Source: UTCFX2 sp963827155
Lineage (GTDB): Bacteria > Chloroflexota > Anaerolineae > Anaerolineales > UBA4823
DNA length: 64,000 nucleotides
Direction of reading: 5' to 3'
Assembly (NCBI GenBank): GCA_963827155.1
Contig: CAWGZV010000003.1
Span: 496,001-560,000 of the forward strand
Positions within the stretch are counted from its first letter, which is position 1; each line of letters begins with the position of its first letter. The position numbers were made by a program, and so were the translations under genes. A model generated the notes under the pieces. The model saw only the letters and a list, made by a program, of their open reading frames with translations, searched no databases and was not told the origin of the DNA. This document shows, one piece after another, positions 51,300 through 59,964 of the stretch.

Positions 51300-52502
51300 A
51301 TGCTCAACAATCGCTCATTTGTGGCCTTCGCTTCTATTTCTGCGCTGGTCTTGTTCAGCTTTACTGCAATCCGACCGATCACAGCTTTTCCACAGCCTCT
51401 GTCGCAAGATTCCTCGCTTCAACCAGAATTACCCGGACCAACCCTTGCGGACCCCGGGTATACACCCGGCTGGCTGATTGAGACCATTGAAACTGGTGGG
51501 GTGGGGAATGGCAGTTCAATCGCACTGGATTCGCTTGGTCGCCCGCATATTGCTTATTTCGATTTTACCAACAACCGCTTGAAATTCGCCTCACGAGGCG
51601 TATCAGGTTGGACCGTAGAGACCGTAGACAGCGGTGGCTTTGTCGGTCGATTTCCTTCACTTGCACTGGATGGGTCAGATAACCCTCACATCAGCTACTG
51701 CCAATGTACCACCAGCAGCTGCTTGCGTTGCAAGGATTTAAAATACGCCTATTACGATGGCAGCTGGCATACCCAACTCGCAGACCCGAGCGACGATGAT
51801 ACCGGCGGATATACATCCCTTGCCCTTTTGAATGGTAAGCCCCATATAACCTACTACAACTATTCAACGGGCAATCTTGAATATACATATAAAGACTCAA
51901 GCAATAATCCGCATTGGCAAACAATTCATAATTCCGATGCTGATGTTGGGAGATTCAGCACCCTGAAGCTTGGATCCAGCTACCGCTTCGTCAGTTATTA
52001 CGATGATTCCTACCAGGATGTGAAATACGCGGTATATGATGGCTCTTCCTGGACCATTTCAACACCGGATTCCTCTCCTTATACGGGCAAACACGCTTCA
52101 ATGGATTTATGCCGAAACTACTCTCCTGAGCTGGCGAACATCGCATATGTCTCCAGCGGTGACTTGAGGATTGCATCTAAGAGTTTATACAGCGGCTGGG
52201 GTGTTGCGGTTTATGATCATGATTCGCCCGTAGGCATTTCGGTCGCGGTCGGTGAATTCTGTTGGCCAAGAGTGAGCTATTTCAACCAAATTACAGGTGA
52301 TCTTTATTTTCTGACCTGGGATTCTTACGGCATACGAAAACAGATCATCGATGATGATGGCGATCCGTGGGATAACATTTCATCGCTGGCGCTTGATTCT
52401 CAATTTCATCCTCATATCAGCTACTATGATAATAAAGAAGATTATAGCTTGCGGTATGCTTATAAAGGCTGGGCGACATTTCTGCCCATTATAAGCAAAT
52501 GA
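51300..52502 (+). CDS. Secreted beta-propeller-like protein with LPIIxK tail
   Basis: The 400-residue protein has a signal peptide (FVAFASISALVLFSFTAIRP) and about six to seven repeats of the form SLALDxxxxPHISYYDxxxxxLKYA (for example SIALDSLGRPHIAYFDFTNN and SLALDSQFHPHISYYDNKED). Such repeats build beta-propellers in many exported bacterial proteins. A Cys-rich insertion (CQCTTSSCLRCKD) interrupts one blade. It ends GWATFLPIISK, the same tail type as the protein at 46704. ATG 51300 has GGGGAGGG just upstream; the open frame begins earlier, at 51171, without a signal-like start. Confidence 0.82.
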   Translation: MLNNRSFVAFASISALVLFSFTAIRPITAFPQPLSQDSSLQPELPGPTLADPGYTPGWLIETIETGGVGNGSSIALDSLGRPHIAYFDFTNNRLKFASRGVSGWTVETVDSGGFVGRFPSLALDGSDNPHISYCQCTTSSCLRCKDLKYAYYDGSWHTQLADPSDDDTGGYTSLALLNGKPHITYYNYSTGNLEYTYKDSSNNPHWQTIHNSDADVGRFSTLKLGSSYRFVSYYDDSYQDVKYAVYDGSSWTISTPDSSPYTGKHASMDLCRNYSPELANIAYVSSGDLRIASKSLYSGWGVAVYDHDSPVGISVAVGEFCWPRVSYFNQITGDLYFLTWDSYGIRKQIIDDDGDPWDNISSLALDSQFHPHISYYDNKEDYSLRYAYKGWATFLPIISK

Positions 52503-52627
52503 AAACGGCTGTTTAGGTCACAGAAGAATAGTCGGACTTTCTTGATGTCGTTCGAGGTTTCGGTTTGCGATTGTGGTTTTTTATATGGCTAAGAGAGTCG
52601 GTTACATGTAGTAGAAGATGTGTCTTT

Positions 52628-52642
52628 AGGTCGAGTCCCCTC
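52628..52642 (+). repeat. T-arm-like remnant 4
   Basis: AGGTCGAGTCCCCTC resembles the tRNA-Glu AGGGGTTCGAATCCCCTT segment, with a missing base and one change in the loop. It lies 37 bases before the broken diacylglycerol kinase gene. Alone it would be weak; its position between cargo units gives it interest. Confidence 0.4.
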
Positions 52643-52678
52643 AAGATAGAATTGCCGTAACTTCGAAAAGAATCTGCC

Positions 52679-53285
52679 GTGACCTTACCCTACTTCCGCC
52701 TCCAGGTGATCATCAATCCCGGCCTCCGACCATGACGAACCCATCCTCAACGTGCTCAACGACGTATTCCATCCCGCCGGCGTGGATTGGGATATCAGCA
52801 TTACCCATAAATTTGTCGACGCAACCCGGCTTACAAAAGAAGCCGTCGCCGCCGGGGTGGACCTGGTCGCCGGCTACGGCGGCGACGGCACCCAGATGGA
52901 AGTCGCCAACGGTCTGTTAGGCAGCGGCGTCCCCCAGGCGATCCTGCCCGGCGGCACCGGCAACGCCATGGCTCACGACCTGAAGGTGCCTCTCGACCTT
53001 AAAAAAGCGGCAGAGCGGATCGTCACCAGCCCCAAACGCCGCCGCGTCGACCTGGCTCGCATAGGCGACAAAGTCTTTATGCTGCGGGCCTATGCGGGTG
53101 TGAGCACCAAAGACGCCGCCAGCCGGGAGGATAAGAATAAATTAGGTCAGCTTGCCTATATCCAGGCTTCCTTCAAATTCCCGACTCATATGGAAGCCAA
53201 GCGCTTCCGGGCGGCAGTCGAAGGCCTGACTCCTTTCACCGCCCTCGCCATCCACCTGGCTATCGAAATCGTTGTCCCTGCATAA
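52679..53285 (+). pseudogene. Diacylglycerol kinase-like gene, frameshifted at the start and truncated
   Basis: From GTG 52679 the frame reads YFRLQVIINP and is lost at once. One extra base near 52717 separates it from ASDHDEPILNVLNDVFHPAG, which continues with the kinase motif GYGGDGTQMEVANGLLG and LPGGTGNAMAHDL, the YegS/DgkB catalytic signature. The protein stops after about 200 residues with an aberrant end (EIVVPA), losing the C-terminal lipid-binding domain of a normal 300-residue enzyme. Base composition is GC-rich like the host chromosome, unlike its AT-rich island neighbours, so this may be an original chromosomal gene cut by island insertion. Confidence 0.72.
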
Positions 53286-53427
53286 GATGTCGCATACTTA
53301 TCAGATTTTCTTGGCACAGACGCTGGATTTAGGCTTTTTACCGGGAGGACGGAGAATTCTTGGTCTTTAACTTCAGAATCTCAGGAGGTTGCGCAGACAA
53401 AGAAACTGATGAAATTATGAGGATTAT

Positions 53428-54036
53428 TCATTTCCAGGTATTAGGCCGTCTTAAAATATAACCATCCATTTTAATTACTTCATCAGGGAATAAGCTCTTG
53501 CTTAATTCAGTCCTGCCAATATGGATCACCCCATTCGCTGCTTGACTTAGAGATTTCGATGTCCGTTTCGGGGGAAATGCGATAATCACTGATTTCCTGA
53601 AAAGATTGCGTACTTGTTCGATGACTTTGGTCAGATCACTGTCTGCAGAGATCAGAATCGCGGTGTCGAGTTTATTTTGAAATGCATCGGTAAGCATTTC
53701 AACCGCAATGTTTACATCCGTCATTTTCTCTCCAGGCTCGAAATGGGTATATGAACACCGTGGACAACTAACAGCATGAGCTAAATAATATCCATAGAAA
53801 ATATCGAAATCTGGGAGTGTTTTTAGGGCTTCAATGAACTCATTTTGGCGATCATGTTTATCTTTTGGGGTAGAAATGATGCTTGTGAAATATTTCGTTC
53901 GAGCCAGCTCTTGTCCTGGCCAAAGAAGATTGCTCGAAAGAGCCTTTAAATTCAACCAGTAAGCCCAGCGCCACCCTCTTTCACGTAAACCATAATATAG
54001 ATTGAATCCATCAATATAGACGATTACCCGTTTCAT
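53428..54036 (-). CDS. NYN domain protein (LabA-like PIN-fold putative ribonuclease)
   Basis: The 202-residue protein begins KRVIVYIDGFNLYYGLRE, the NYN/LabA opening with the first catalytic Asp. It continues with a CPRCSYTHFEPGEKMTDVNIA segment containing a CxxC pair and the second acidic cluster, and AILISADSDLTKVIEQV with further Asp residues. This set fits LabA/DUF88-type PIN-like nucleases thought to act on RNA. ATG 54036 gives the family-typical start; the open frame extends 11 codons upstream. A strong promoter (54117-54144) and a leader with two stable hairpins precede it. Confidence 0.83.
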   Translation of the reverse strand: MKRVIVYIDGFNLYYGLRERGWRWAYWLNLKALSSNLLWPGQELARTKYFTSIISTPKDKHDRQNEFIEALKTLPDFDIFYGYYLAHAVSCPRCSYTHFEPGEKMTDVNIAVEMLTDAFQNKLDTAILISADSDLTKVIEQVRNLFRKSVIIAFPPKRTSKSLSQAANGVIHIGRTELSKSLFPDEVIKMDGYILRRPNTWK

Positions 54037-54060
54037 TGCTAATGTCCCGTAGAAAGGGCC

Positions 54061-54106
54061 GACCCGCATTGCTGCGGGCGGCGGGCCGGAGATGCTATCT
54101 CCGGGG
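54061..54106 (-). promoter_or_regulatory. Structured leader of the NYN gene (two GC-rich hairpins)
   Basis: In an AT-rich surrounding, the minus strand has CCGGAG-atagcat-CTCCGG (perfect 6-bp stem), followed by a second stem, GCCCGC-agcaat-GCGGGT, extended by GCC/GGC with one bulge. Both lie between the promoter and the start codon, so they would be in the mRNA leader of about 75 bases. Confidence 0.5.
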
Positions 54107-54116
54107 GGGTATTTTC

Positions 54117-54144
54117 ATTATAGTCTATTTGTTCTCTCTGTCAA
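54117..54144 (-). promoter_or_regulatory. Sigma-70-type promoter of the NYN gene
   Basis: Consensus TTGACA (54139-54144) and TATAAT (54117-54122) on the minus strand, 16 bases apart. Confidence 0.8.
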
Positions 54145-54301
54145 GATTTCATACAAATCGCGATGCTGACTATCGAGATTATTTATTAAAATCTCTCGTT
54201 TCTTGGTTCAATTACCATATAATAAATAATTGGGTTTTCTTAGGAATCAGCCTTATATTACGCCCTTCACGCATTTCTTTCTTTCCCATAGGAGTGTAGA
54301 A

Positions 54302-54841
54302 ATGACAGCTTTCTGGATCTTGATCGTTGCATTAGGTCTCATCGTTTTGTTCTTTGGCAACCGCATGGTCATATTCGCCGCCGGGGTTGGCGCCCTCCTG
54401 GGGATTGTTATCCTTCGAATCTTGCCGGGTGCTCAAGATGGCATTCTCCTATGGGTGGTCCCAATCGGGCTGGCGGTCCTTTTCGCGATAGGATCCGGCA
54501 TCGCAAAGGGTGTGGTAAGCTTGATCACCCTGGTAATCGGAGCGCTGGCTGGCGCGGCCATCGTCATGGCTGTGCTCGACCTGTTCGGATTGGACTTGGG
54601 CTTGTTGTCCTGGGTCCTTGCATTCGTGGGCGCGCTGGTCTGTGCCGGTTTATTCTCGCGCTTCGAGCATTGGGTGGTGATCATCCTGGCCGCCCTCGTC
54701 GGCGCCCTGCTGACCGTGCGCGGGCTGCAGAACCTGGTTCCCTTTATCCAGGGTTATATCGCCTCGCTGCTTGGTCTGGTTCTCGCCGGCGGCGCGATCG
54801 CCTACCACGGCGGCTTCTTCGGCAAAGGCAAAACCACCTGA
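54302..54841 (+). CDS. Polytopic membrane protein, Gly/Ala-rich, unknown function
   Basis: The 179-residue product is nearly all transmembrane: about eight short helices rich in Gly, Ala, Leu and Val (LIVALGLIVLFFGNRM, GALAGAAIVMAVLDLFGLDL, VVIILAALVGALLTVRG), ending in GGFFGKGKTT. It resembles DUF4203-like or small channel-like proteins, but no specific family is certain. ATG 54302 has AGGAG 7 bases upstream; the frame runs upstream without similarity. It is GC-rich, like the core chromosome and unlike the adjacent NYN gene. Confidence 0.65.
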   Translation: MTAFWILIVALGLIVLFFGNRMVIFAAGVGALLGIVILRILPGAQDGILLWVVPIGLAVLFAIGSGIAKGVVSLITLVIGALAGAAIVMAVLDLFGLDLGLLSWVLAFVGALVCAGLFSRFEHWVVIILAALVGALLTVRGLQNLVPFIQGYIASLLGLVLAGGAIAYHGGFFGKGKTT

Positions 54842-55195
54842 TCGCGATGGGTTTCAGATTACAGCCCAAGGAATTTTTAGCGGTCTTACCCCGCATATCG
54901 GCACAGCGCATGGATTAAGTGGGCTGTGCCGGTTCGATCCTCCGGATGCTCCCTCCAAATTCATGGTTGGTCGCGTTTAGCGGCTGTTCGAATCCTCGAA
55001 CTCAGCCGTATGAATAAATTCGAACCACGAAAATCCACCTGAACTTCAAAAACCGGCGATCGCCTCGAGTTATTAAAGATATAATCTATCTGATATTAGG
55101 AATATCCATCGTTTGGGTAGCTGGATTTCTGAACTCGCTGGAGTGTCCATAAGACCGGGCACTAAGCTTCAATTTTGTCTTCAACAGGAGGAAAA
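54842..55195 (+). other. Intergenic end of the island with two T-arm-like remnants (5 and 6)
   Basis: A 9-bp inverted repeat, CGGCACAGC (54899-54907) with GCTGTGCCG (54923-54931), leads into GCCGGTTCGATCCTCCGG (54928-54945). Next comes GCTGTTCGAATCCTCGAAC (54983-55001), which contains the exact GTTCGAATCC also present in tRNA-Glu and remnant 1. No complete cloverleaf can be drawn around either. I place the right boundary of the island here. The remaining sequence up to the next gene shows nothing recognisable. Confidence 0.45.
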
Positions 55196-55439
55196 ATGAC
55201 CGCAGCATTCATGTTCTTGCAGCTTAATTTGACTGGCGGCGAAGCAGACGCTCGTGCGCTTCACGATTCTATCCATGCCGTCGCCGGTGTCAAAACCGTC
55301 CATTTTGTCGCCGGACCGACCGATATGGTCGTGTTCGTCGAGAACTCAAGACCTGCATGCCTTGATGGAAGCCGCCGGCAAGATCCGCAGTCTGAAAGGC
55401 GTTGCGAGCTCCGACACGCGCATCGTTCTGCCGATGTAG
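55196..55439 (+). CDS. Lrp/AsnC-type ligand-binding (RAM) domain protein, frameshifted near 55342
   Basis: The open frame starts MTAAFMFLQLNL after AGGAGG and reads a stand-alone Lrp/AsnC effector domain: GVKTVHFVAGPTDMVVFVE. After 55342 the domain continues in another frame as TQDLHALMEAAGKIRSLKG and VASSDTRIVLPM, stop 55439. Removing one A in GAGAACTCAAGAC joins the two into an 80-residue protein of usual size. Such proteins bind amino acids or other effectors and form ring assemblies, without a DNA-binding domain. The first frame also stays open to 55777, but that extension matches nothing. Confidence 0.68.
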
Positions 55440-55489
55440 TCGGTAACCGGCTGGCTGGATTTATTCCTTACTTTGAAGCCGCTCAAGTT

Positions 55490-55915
55490 TCAGACGTTTC
55501 GTCCCGTCCAGGGACCAACCCCCTCGATCCGATCCACCCGAATCCTGGTGATATATCCAGCCGGAGGGTTTTCCATCGGTGGGAACTTCACCCCCGGACC
55601 GATGTAGACCGCTGCCAGGCGCTGCAGGAGCTCGGCCGCGCCCCCTTCTTCGATCCGCGCCTCGCCGTAGAGCACCGCGTATTCCGTCAGGCCCATCTCG
55701 CTCTTGGTCTTCGCCTCCAGCGAGATCGCCACCCTGGGATCTCTCAGGATGTTCCTGACTTTCTGGTTCCTGGGTAAGTGGCCCGAGACCACTTCATCCC
55801 CTTCCAGCCCAATCCAGACCAGCGTTACCTGCGGGCTGCCGTCGCGGTTGAGGGTCACAAGGTGGGCGTGGCACCCCGCCTCGATCAGTTCTCTGAGTTC
55901 TTTTGGAATCTTCAC
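55490..55915 (-). CDS. PPOX-class (pyridoxamine-phosphate-oxidase-like) flavin/F420-binding protein
   Basis: The 141-residue protein has the split-barrel pattern of the PPOX class: AHLVTLNRDGSPQVTLVWIGLEG near the N-terminus, the basic LPRNQKVRNILRDPRVAISLE binding strand and a central YAVLYGEARIEEGG. Related enzymes reduce substrates with F420 or bind FMN. GTG at 55915 is preferred since GGAGG lies 6 bases upstream; a TTG at 55927 is in frame. It converges with the Lrp-type gene and stands 13 bases after the decayed surface-protein gene ends on the same strand. Confidence 0.82.
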   Translation of the reverse strand: MKIPKELRELIEAGCHAHLVTLNRDGSPQVTLVWIGLEGDEVVSGHLPRNQKVRNILRDPRVAISLEAKTKSEMGLTEYAVLYGEARIEEGGAAELLQRLAAVYIGPGVKFPPMENPPAGYITRIRVDRIEGVGPWTGRNV

Positions 55916-55928
55916 GATATCCTCCAAC

Positions 55929-58686
55929 CTACTTCCCCACCAGCGGCAGGTATATATACCGCAGCCCCTCGGTCATGATCCCCCATTGGCTGAAATGGTT
56001 CGGCGACGCCGTAATCGTGTTTGCGATCGTATCCACCACGCTGCTGGGTTCCTTCATCCATGCGCTCCCATCCCAATAGTACAGCGCCAGGCTGGCTTCG
56101 TCTGTCCCGATTGGGAGCTTTGCTTCGTCGTAGCTGACCGTGATCGTATAGCTCGATCCGGGCAGCAGCTCGGCTGGCTGACCGTCGTCAAGGTAGACCG
56201 GCGATAGCTCGTAGAAGACGCCCACGTCGCTCATCCCCAGAACGGTCATGTCCGGCTGCAGCTCGAACTGCAGAACGACCGTCTCGGAGATTGCCCCGCT
56301 CGCTAGGGTCACCGTCACCCCGTTTGCTGGATTGATCTCTCCGCCCGTTGCTGGGATTGTGCCCCACAGTGTGACCTGAGTGGAGGTTACCGCACTGCCC
56401 GCCGTATTGGTCGCCGTCACCACCGCATTGTAGGTCCCAACCGCCGAATAATCGTGCGAAATCTCCGCCCCGCTGCCGGTCAAGCTGCCGTCGCCGAAAT
56501 CCCAGGCGTACGAAACATTCGTCCCGGAGGAGATCGTGGCAGTCAGATGGGTGGTTACCCCTGTCAGGTGCGGGCTGCTGTTTGCCGCCGCTAATCCGTC
56601 CACCGCCTGGTCCAGGATCTGGATCTGGTGCGTATCTTGGACCGTGCCGATCGCGTTGCTCACCGTCACCGTAATCGTCTTCGTCCCGATTCCCGCCCAC
56701 TGGTAGCTCGCCTGCGTCGTGCCCTGTCCACTGCCGGGCGCCGGCTCCCAGGTATAGCTCGGCGCAGGGACGATCGTGCCAGGGCTCGCCGTTGCGGTAA
56801 ATGGGTAGGTCTGGTTGATCTCGCCGCTCGTGGCTCCGCCGATCGTTACGCTGCTGGGCGCTGCCCCTGCGGACACATTGACTGCGTTAGATTTATAGGT
56901 AACCTGCCCTCCTGGCGGCAGGCTCAGGTTGGAAAACATCCCGGACCGGCTCCCGAAGGTGATAATGTCCAGGTTGTTTCCAATCAGCGAATATGGGCTG
57001 ATCTCGGTTACGGTCAGCACCCCTGCCAGCGTCGTCGTCCCCACCACGCTCAGTAGGTCAAATTCGCCCGGATTAATGCCGCCCACCTCCATTTTTAGCC
57101 CCCCGGTTGCACCTTGCTCGTAGGAATTTACATTCAGCGTTTCCGGCGAGCTGCCCACGGTCAGCGCGCCGTTGTTGGTCAGCTTGCCGGTCAGCGTCCC
57201 TTTGGCGGTAAAGCTTTTTCCGGGCTGGATAGTGAAGATCGAGCCGGCGGTCGCGTCGATGTTCCCATCCGACCAGGCTCCCGAGCCGTTCATAGAAAAG
57301 TTGCGCGGCTTGCCGGTTGTGCCCAGGGTTTTAATTGCTGCGGTGTAGATCGGTGTGATCCCGTTCGTCGTCGTGCTCCCTGGCCCTTCCATCGTCCCGC
57401 CCAGCCAGTACAGGTACTGGTTGGCGGTCAGGTTCCCGCTCCCACTCAGCAGGCCGAATTCTCTGAGGTTGAGCCGGTTCAATATTAGGTTTTGACCCAA
57501 ATACACATTCGATGATTGCTCCAGACTGGCTGCCGTAAGCGATATCCAGAGGTACCCAGCTGTAGGCTGGCGCCGGGAGCGAAAGTCAGTGTGGTATCTC
57601 CTTGAACATCTGGTAGTGCCTGCATTATAGGAACCCTGTATCGTCCACGAACCTGAGTTGAACAGTGATAATGCCGTTGCTGGATGTGATCACCGAGCTC
57701 GGAGGAAAGATCGTACGGTACATTTCCAGGAGTATTTATCAGCCGGATTTCGCTGTTGGGGTCTCCGCGTCCACTCAGTGTCCTGTGTTGATTAAGCCTA
57801 TAGAAATTAACTTGCCCGTAGGTATTGACATCAATCAATCCGGTATTGGTCATCGGGACATTGACCGAGCCGTGTCCTTCGAAGACGCCAAATGTGCCGG
57901 CGTTCACGATCCTCCCCCAGGTATATTGCCCCCAACCGATTGCGCAGGATCCGTGATGCCAGAGTTCACCCCCAGACTTAATATCGATCAGCGAGTCGTT
58001 CGTCATCTCCAGGCACGAATACTGAGTAATATATCCCTGAATTTCTAGCGTGCGTCCAGACCCAGTTGTAGTTCCTCCAAGGGTGGCAGCAGTCGGGTCG
58101 CTATATCCACTAATAATCGACCATGTTCCGCTGCAATTAATACAGTTTTCCCGGGTCCGACCATCCGGCTACTTTTTTGATAGGTTGGAAGGATAATAGT
58201 ACGGGCCATACCAGCGGAAAAAGTCGTTGATCGTCACTGTCCCGCTGCCTCCCAAAATGCCTTCCGTGGTGCTGCTCCCATACAGCTCGAAACGTTCCAC
58301 GCTCGTGTTCCCATTAAATATCGCGGTTCCACCAATAATCTTTAAATCATTGATACTGGATGCGCTGTTTACGGTGAGGCTTCCCCATTGACCGCCAGCT
58401 GCCCGTCCGGGCTGCTCACGGTGATGCTGTTGACCGTGCTCGTACCGCTGCTGAAGGTCACTATGCTCCCGCTCCCAATGACCACGTCGTCTCCAGAGCC
58501 CGGTATTCCGTCGGGGTTCCAGTATCCGGCGACGTTCCAATCGCCGGTCGCCCCACCGTCCCAGGTCTTGGTGCCCTCTGGAGAAAGGATAATTAGGGGT
58601 AGAACGGGGGTTTCGGAAAGAAAGCTGATCAAGCCGGTCATCATAAAGCCGGCAAGCACAAAAGGCAGCGTCAAGCGGATATTCAT
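55929..58686 (-). pseudogene. Large secreted PKD-domain surface protein gene, broken by several indels
   Basis: A single gene of about 900 codons can be traced through at least four frames. It has a signal peptide (LTLPFVLAGFMMTGLIS) after GGGAGGG, TKTWDGGATGDWNVAGYW, beta-helix-like repeats (about 56900-58400), a PKD-like domain (VSYAWDFGDGSLTG, YNAVVTATNTAGSAV) and a tail YIYLPLVGK. Breaks occur near 58384 (a G-run), 58165-58180, 57640-57720 (two or more) and 57535. The longest intact part (55929-57506) includes the PKD domain but no export signal. It was probably a large adhesin-like or surface-binding protein. Decay or poor local sequence quality both fit. Confidence 0.72.
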
Positions 58687-59133
58687 GGTATTTCCCTCCC
58701 GTGGTCATCCATGCCCGACAGCAGGTTGATCGCCTGCGATTGTTGAGGTCCCCTTACCTAAATTATAGAGATATTTTAAGAAATATCAATAGGTTTAGAC
58801 TTCCAGTTTGAGAAAATCATCGCAATTAATCCCTCGCATTTCTGAACTTTATAGGAAAACGAAATCAAGTATCCAGATTTCCGCCGCTCTTTTTGTGGAA
58901 GAGGCGCAAGTCCTGAAGGGGCTTCACATATTTCGATCCTGCCGCTTTTTCCAGCGCCGCCTGTCCATTTTTCGAATTCTCGATATCCCTCCGGCGCCTC
59001 TTTCGACTCGGATCTTCGGAATAAGATAATAGCTCTTCGAATCGCTCATCCTCTTAGATGAGTGGTTCATTGCGTTAATCTAAGAATTATCGGGATCCGA
59101 TCTCCCCGATTTTGATGAACATCGAGGATTAAA
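58687..59133. other. Intergenic region with promoter of the surface-protein gene
   Basis: It holds the promoter at 58762-58789. An open frame at 58808-59029 lacks a ribosome site and shows no recognisable domain. Near 59046-59066 lies a small hairpin (GCTCATC-ctctta-GATGAGT). I see nothing else. Confidence 0.35.
58762..58789 (-). promoter_or_regulatory. Promoter of the surface-protein gene
   Basis: TTGATA (58784-58789) and TATAAT (58762-58767) on the minus strand, 16 bases apart, about 75 bases upstream of the start codon. Confidence 0.65.
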
Positions 59134-59964
59134 CTAGCTGGTAAATTCTTTCAGAAAGTTAGAGATGATCAGTCGAAATTCTTCTGGGTGATCCAAATTT
59201 GGAAGGTGGGCTGCGTCGCGGATGACGGCTTTCCTGGCAGATGGGATTTTCTCGGCCATAATATCTGCGGCAGCCAGCATGTACGGGGTATCGTGTGCTC
59301 CTACAATGACCAGCACCGGAATTTTCAATTCGTTCAATCGATCTGCTGCCTTGTCTTGCGTGTCGGGCAGGCGTTTCCCCAGTCCTTTTACTTCGTGCGC
59401 GAGCGCAGTTCGATCCATTTCGAAAGCCAGTTCGCGCATCACTCGATTTACCTGCGTGGGAGATCGGCCAATCCCATCAAACCAGATTTGAGTTTCGATC
59501 TCCGCTGTCAGGTCTAAATCTCCGGCCTCAAAGGCTTTTTCTGCTTCCCGGAATTTTTCGGGCGTAGGGACATCTAATTCCAACCCAGGCGGACCGGAAC
59601 CTACCATGATCAGTGCTTTTACCATCGATGGTCTTGACAGCGCCAGATTCATCGCCACGCCTCCGCCCATTGAGCATCCCATAATGATGACCGGGCGATC
59701 GATTTTCAGGTAATCCAGCAACTCTATGAGATCCTGGAGATGGCTGAACTCGCCTTCAAGCGGTTCGCTCTTTCCATAACCTCGCATGTCATGGCGGATA
59801 ACGTGGTAGCGCTGCTTGAAAAAATCGAATTCATTGTTCCATTGGCGGCTGTCAGCCACCCCTGCGTGGATCATGATGAATGGGTCCCCCATCCCGGCAG
59901 TCTCAAAATAGATTAAAGCTTTGTCAATTGCTGCAAAGCCAGTTAGCTTTTTTGCCTCAGCCAT
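59134..59964 (-). CDS. Alpha/beta-fold hydrolase
   Basis: The 276-residue enzyme has IMIHAGVADSRQW at the oxyanion position, the nucleophile elbow GCSMGGGVA (Ser about residue 98), the acid in IVGAHDTPYML and the catalytic His in DAAHLPNLDHPEE. It resembles 3-oxoadipate enol-lactonase-like and homoserine-acetyltransferase-like hydrolases, but the substrate is not deducible. ATG 59964 has GGGGTGAA upstream; the frame also opens 3 codons earlier. It is about 24% longer in the lid region than minimal members (TPEKFREAEKAFEAGDLDLT). It has no operon partner. Confidence 0.87.
   Translation of the reverse strand: MAEAKKLTGFAAIDKALIYFETAGMGDPFIMIHAGVADSRQWNNEFDFFKQRYHVIRHDMRGYGKSEPLEGEFSHLQDLIELLDYLKIDRPVIIMGCSMGGGVAMNLALSRPSMVKALIMVGSGPPGLELDVPTPEKFREAEKAFEAGDLDLTAEIETQIWFDGIGRSPTQVNRVMRELAFEMDRTALAHEVKGLGKRLPDTQDKAADRLNELKIPVLVIVGAHDTPYMLAAADIMAEKIPSARKAVIRDAAHLPNLDHPEEFRLIISNFLKEFTS

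Noticed and set aside
55444..55777. Extension of the Lrp-type frame to a 200-residue protein
   Set aside because: The extension runs antisense to the PPOX gene and results from the frameshift near 55342.
58808..59029. 73-codon open frame
   Set aside because: No signal, no start context and no neighbours; composition looks non-coding.
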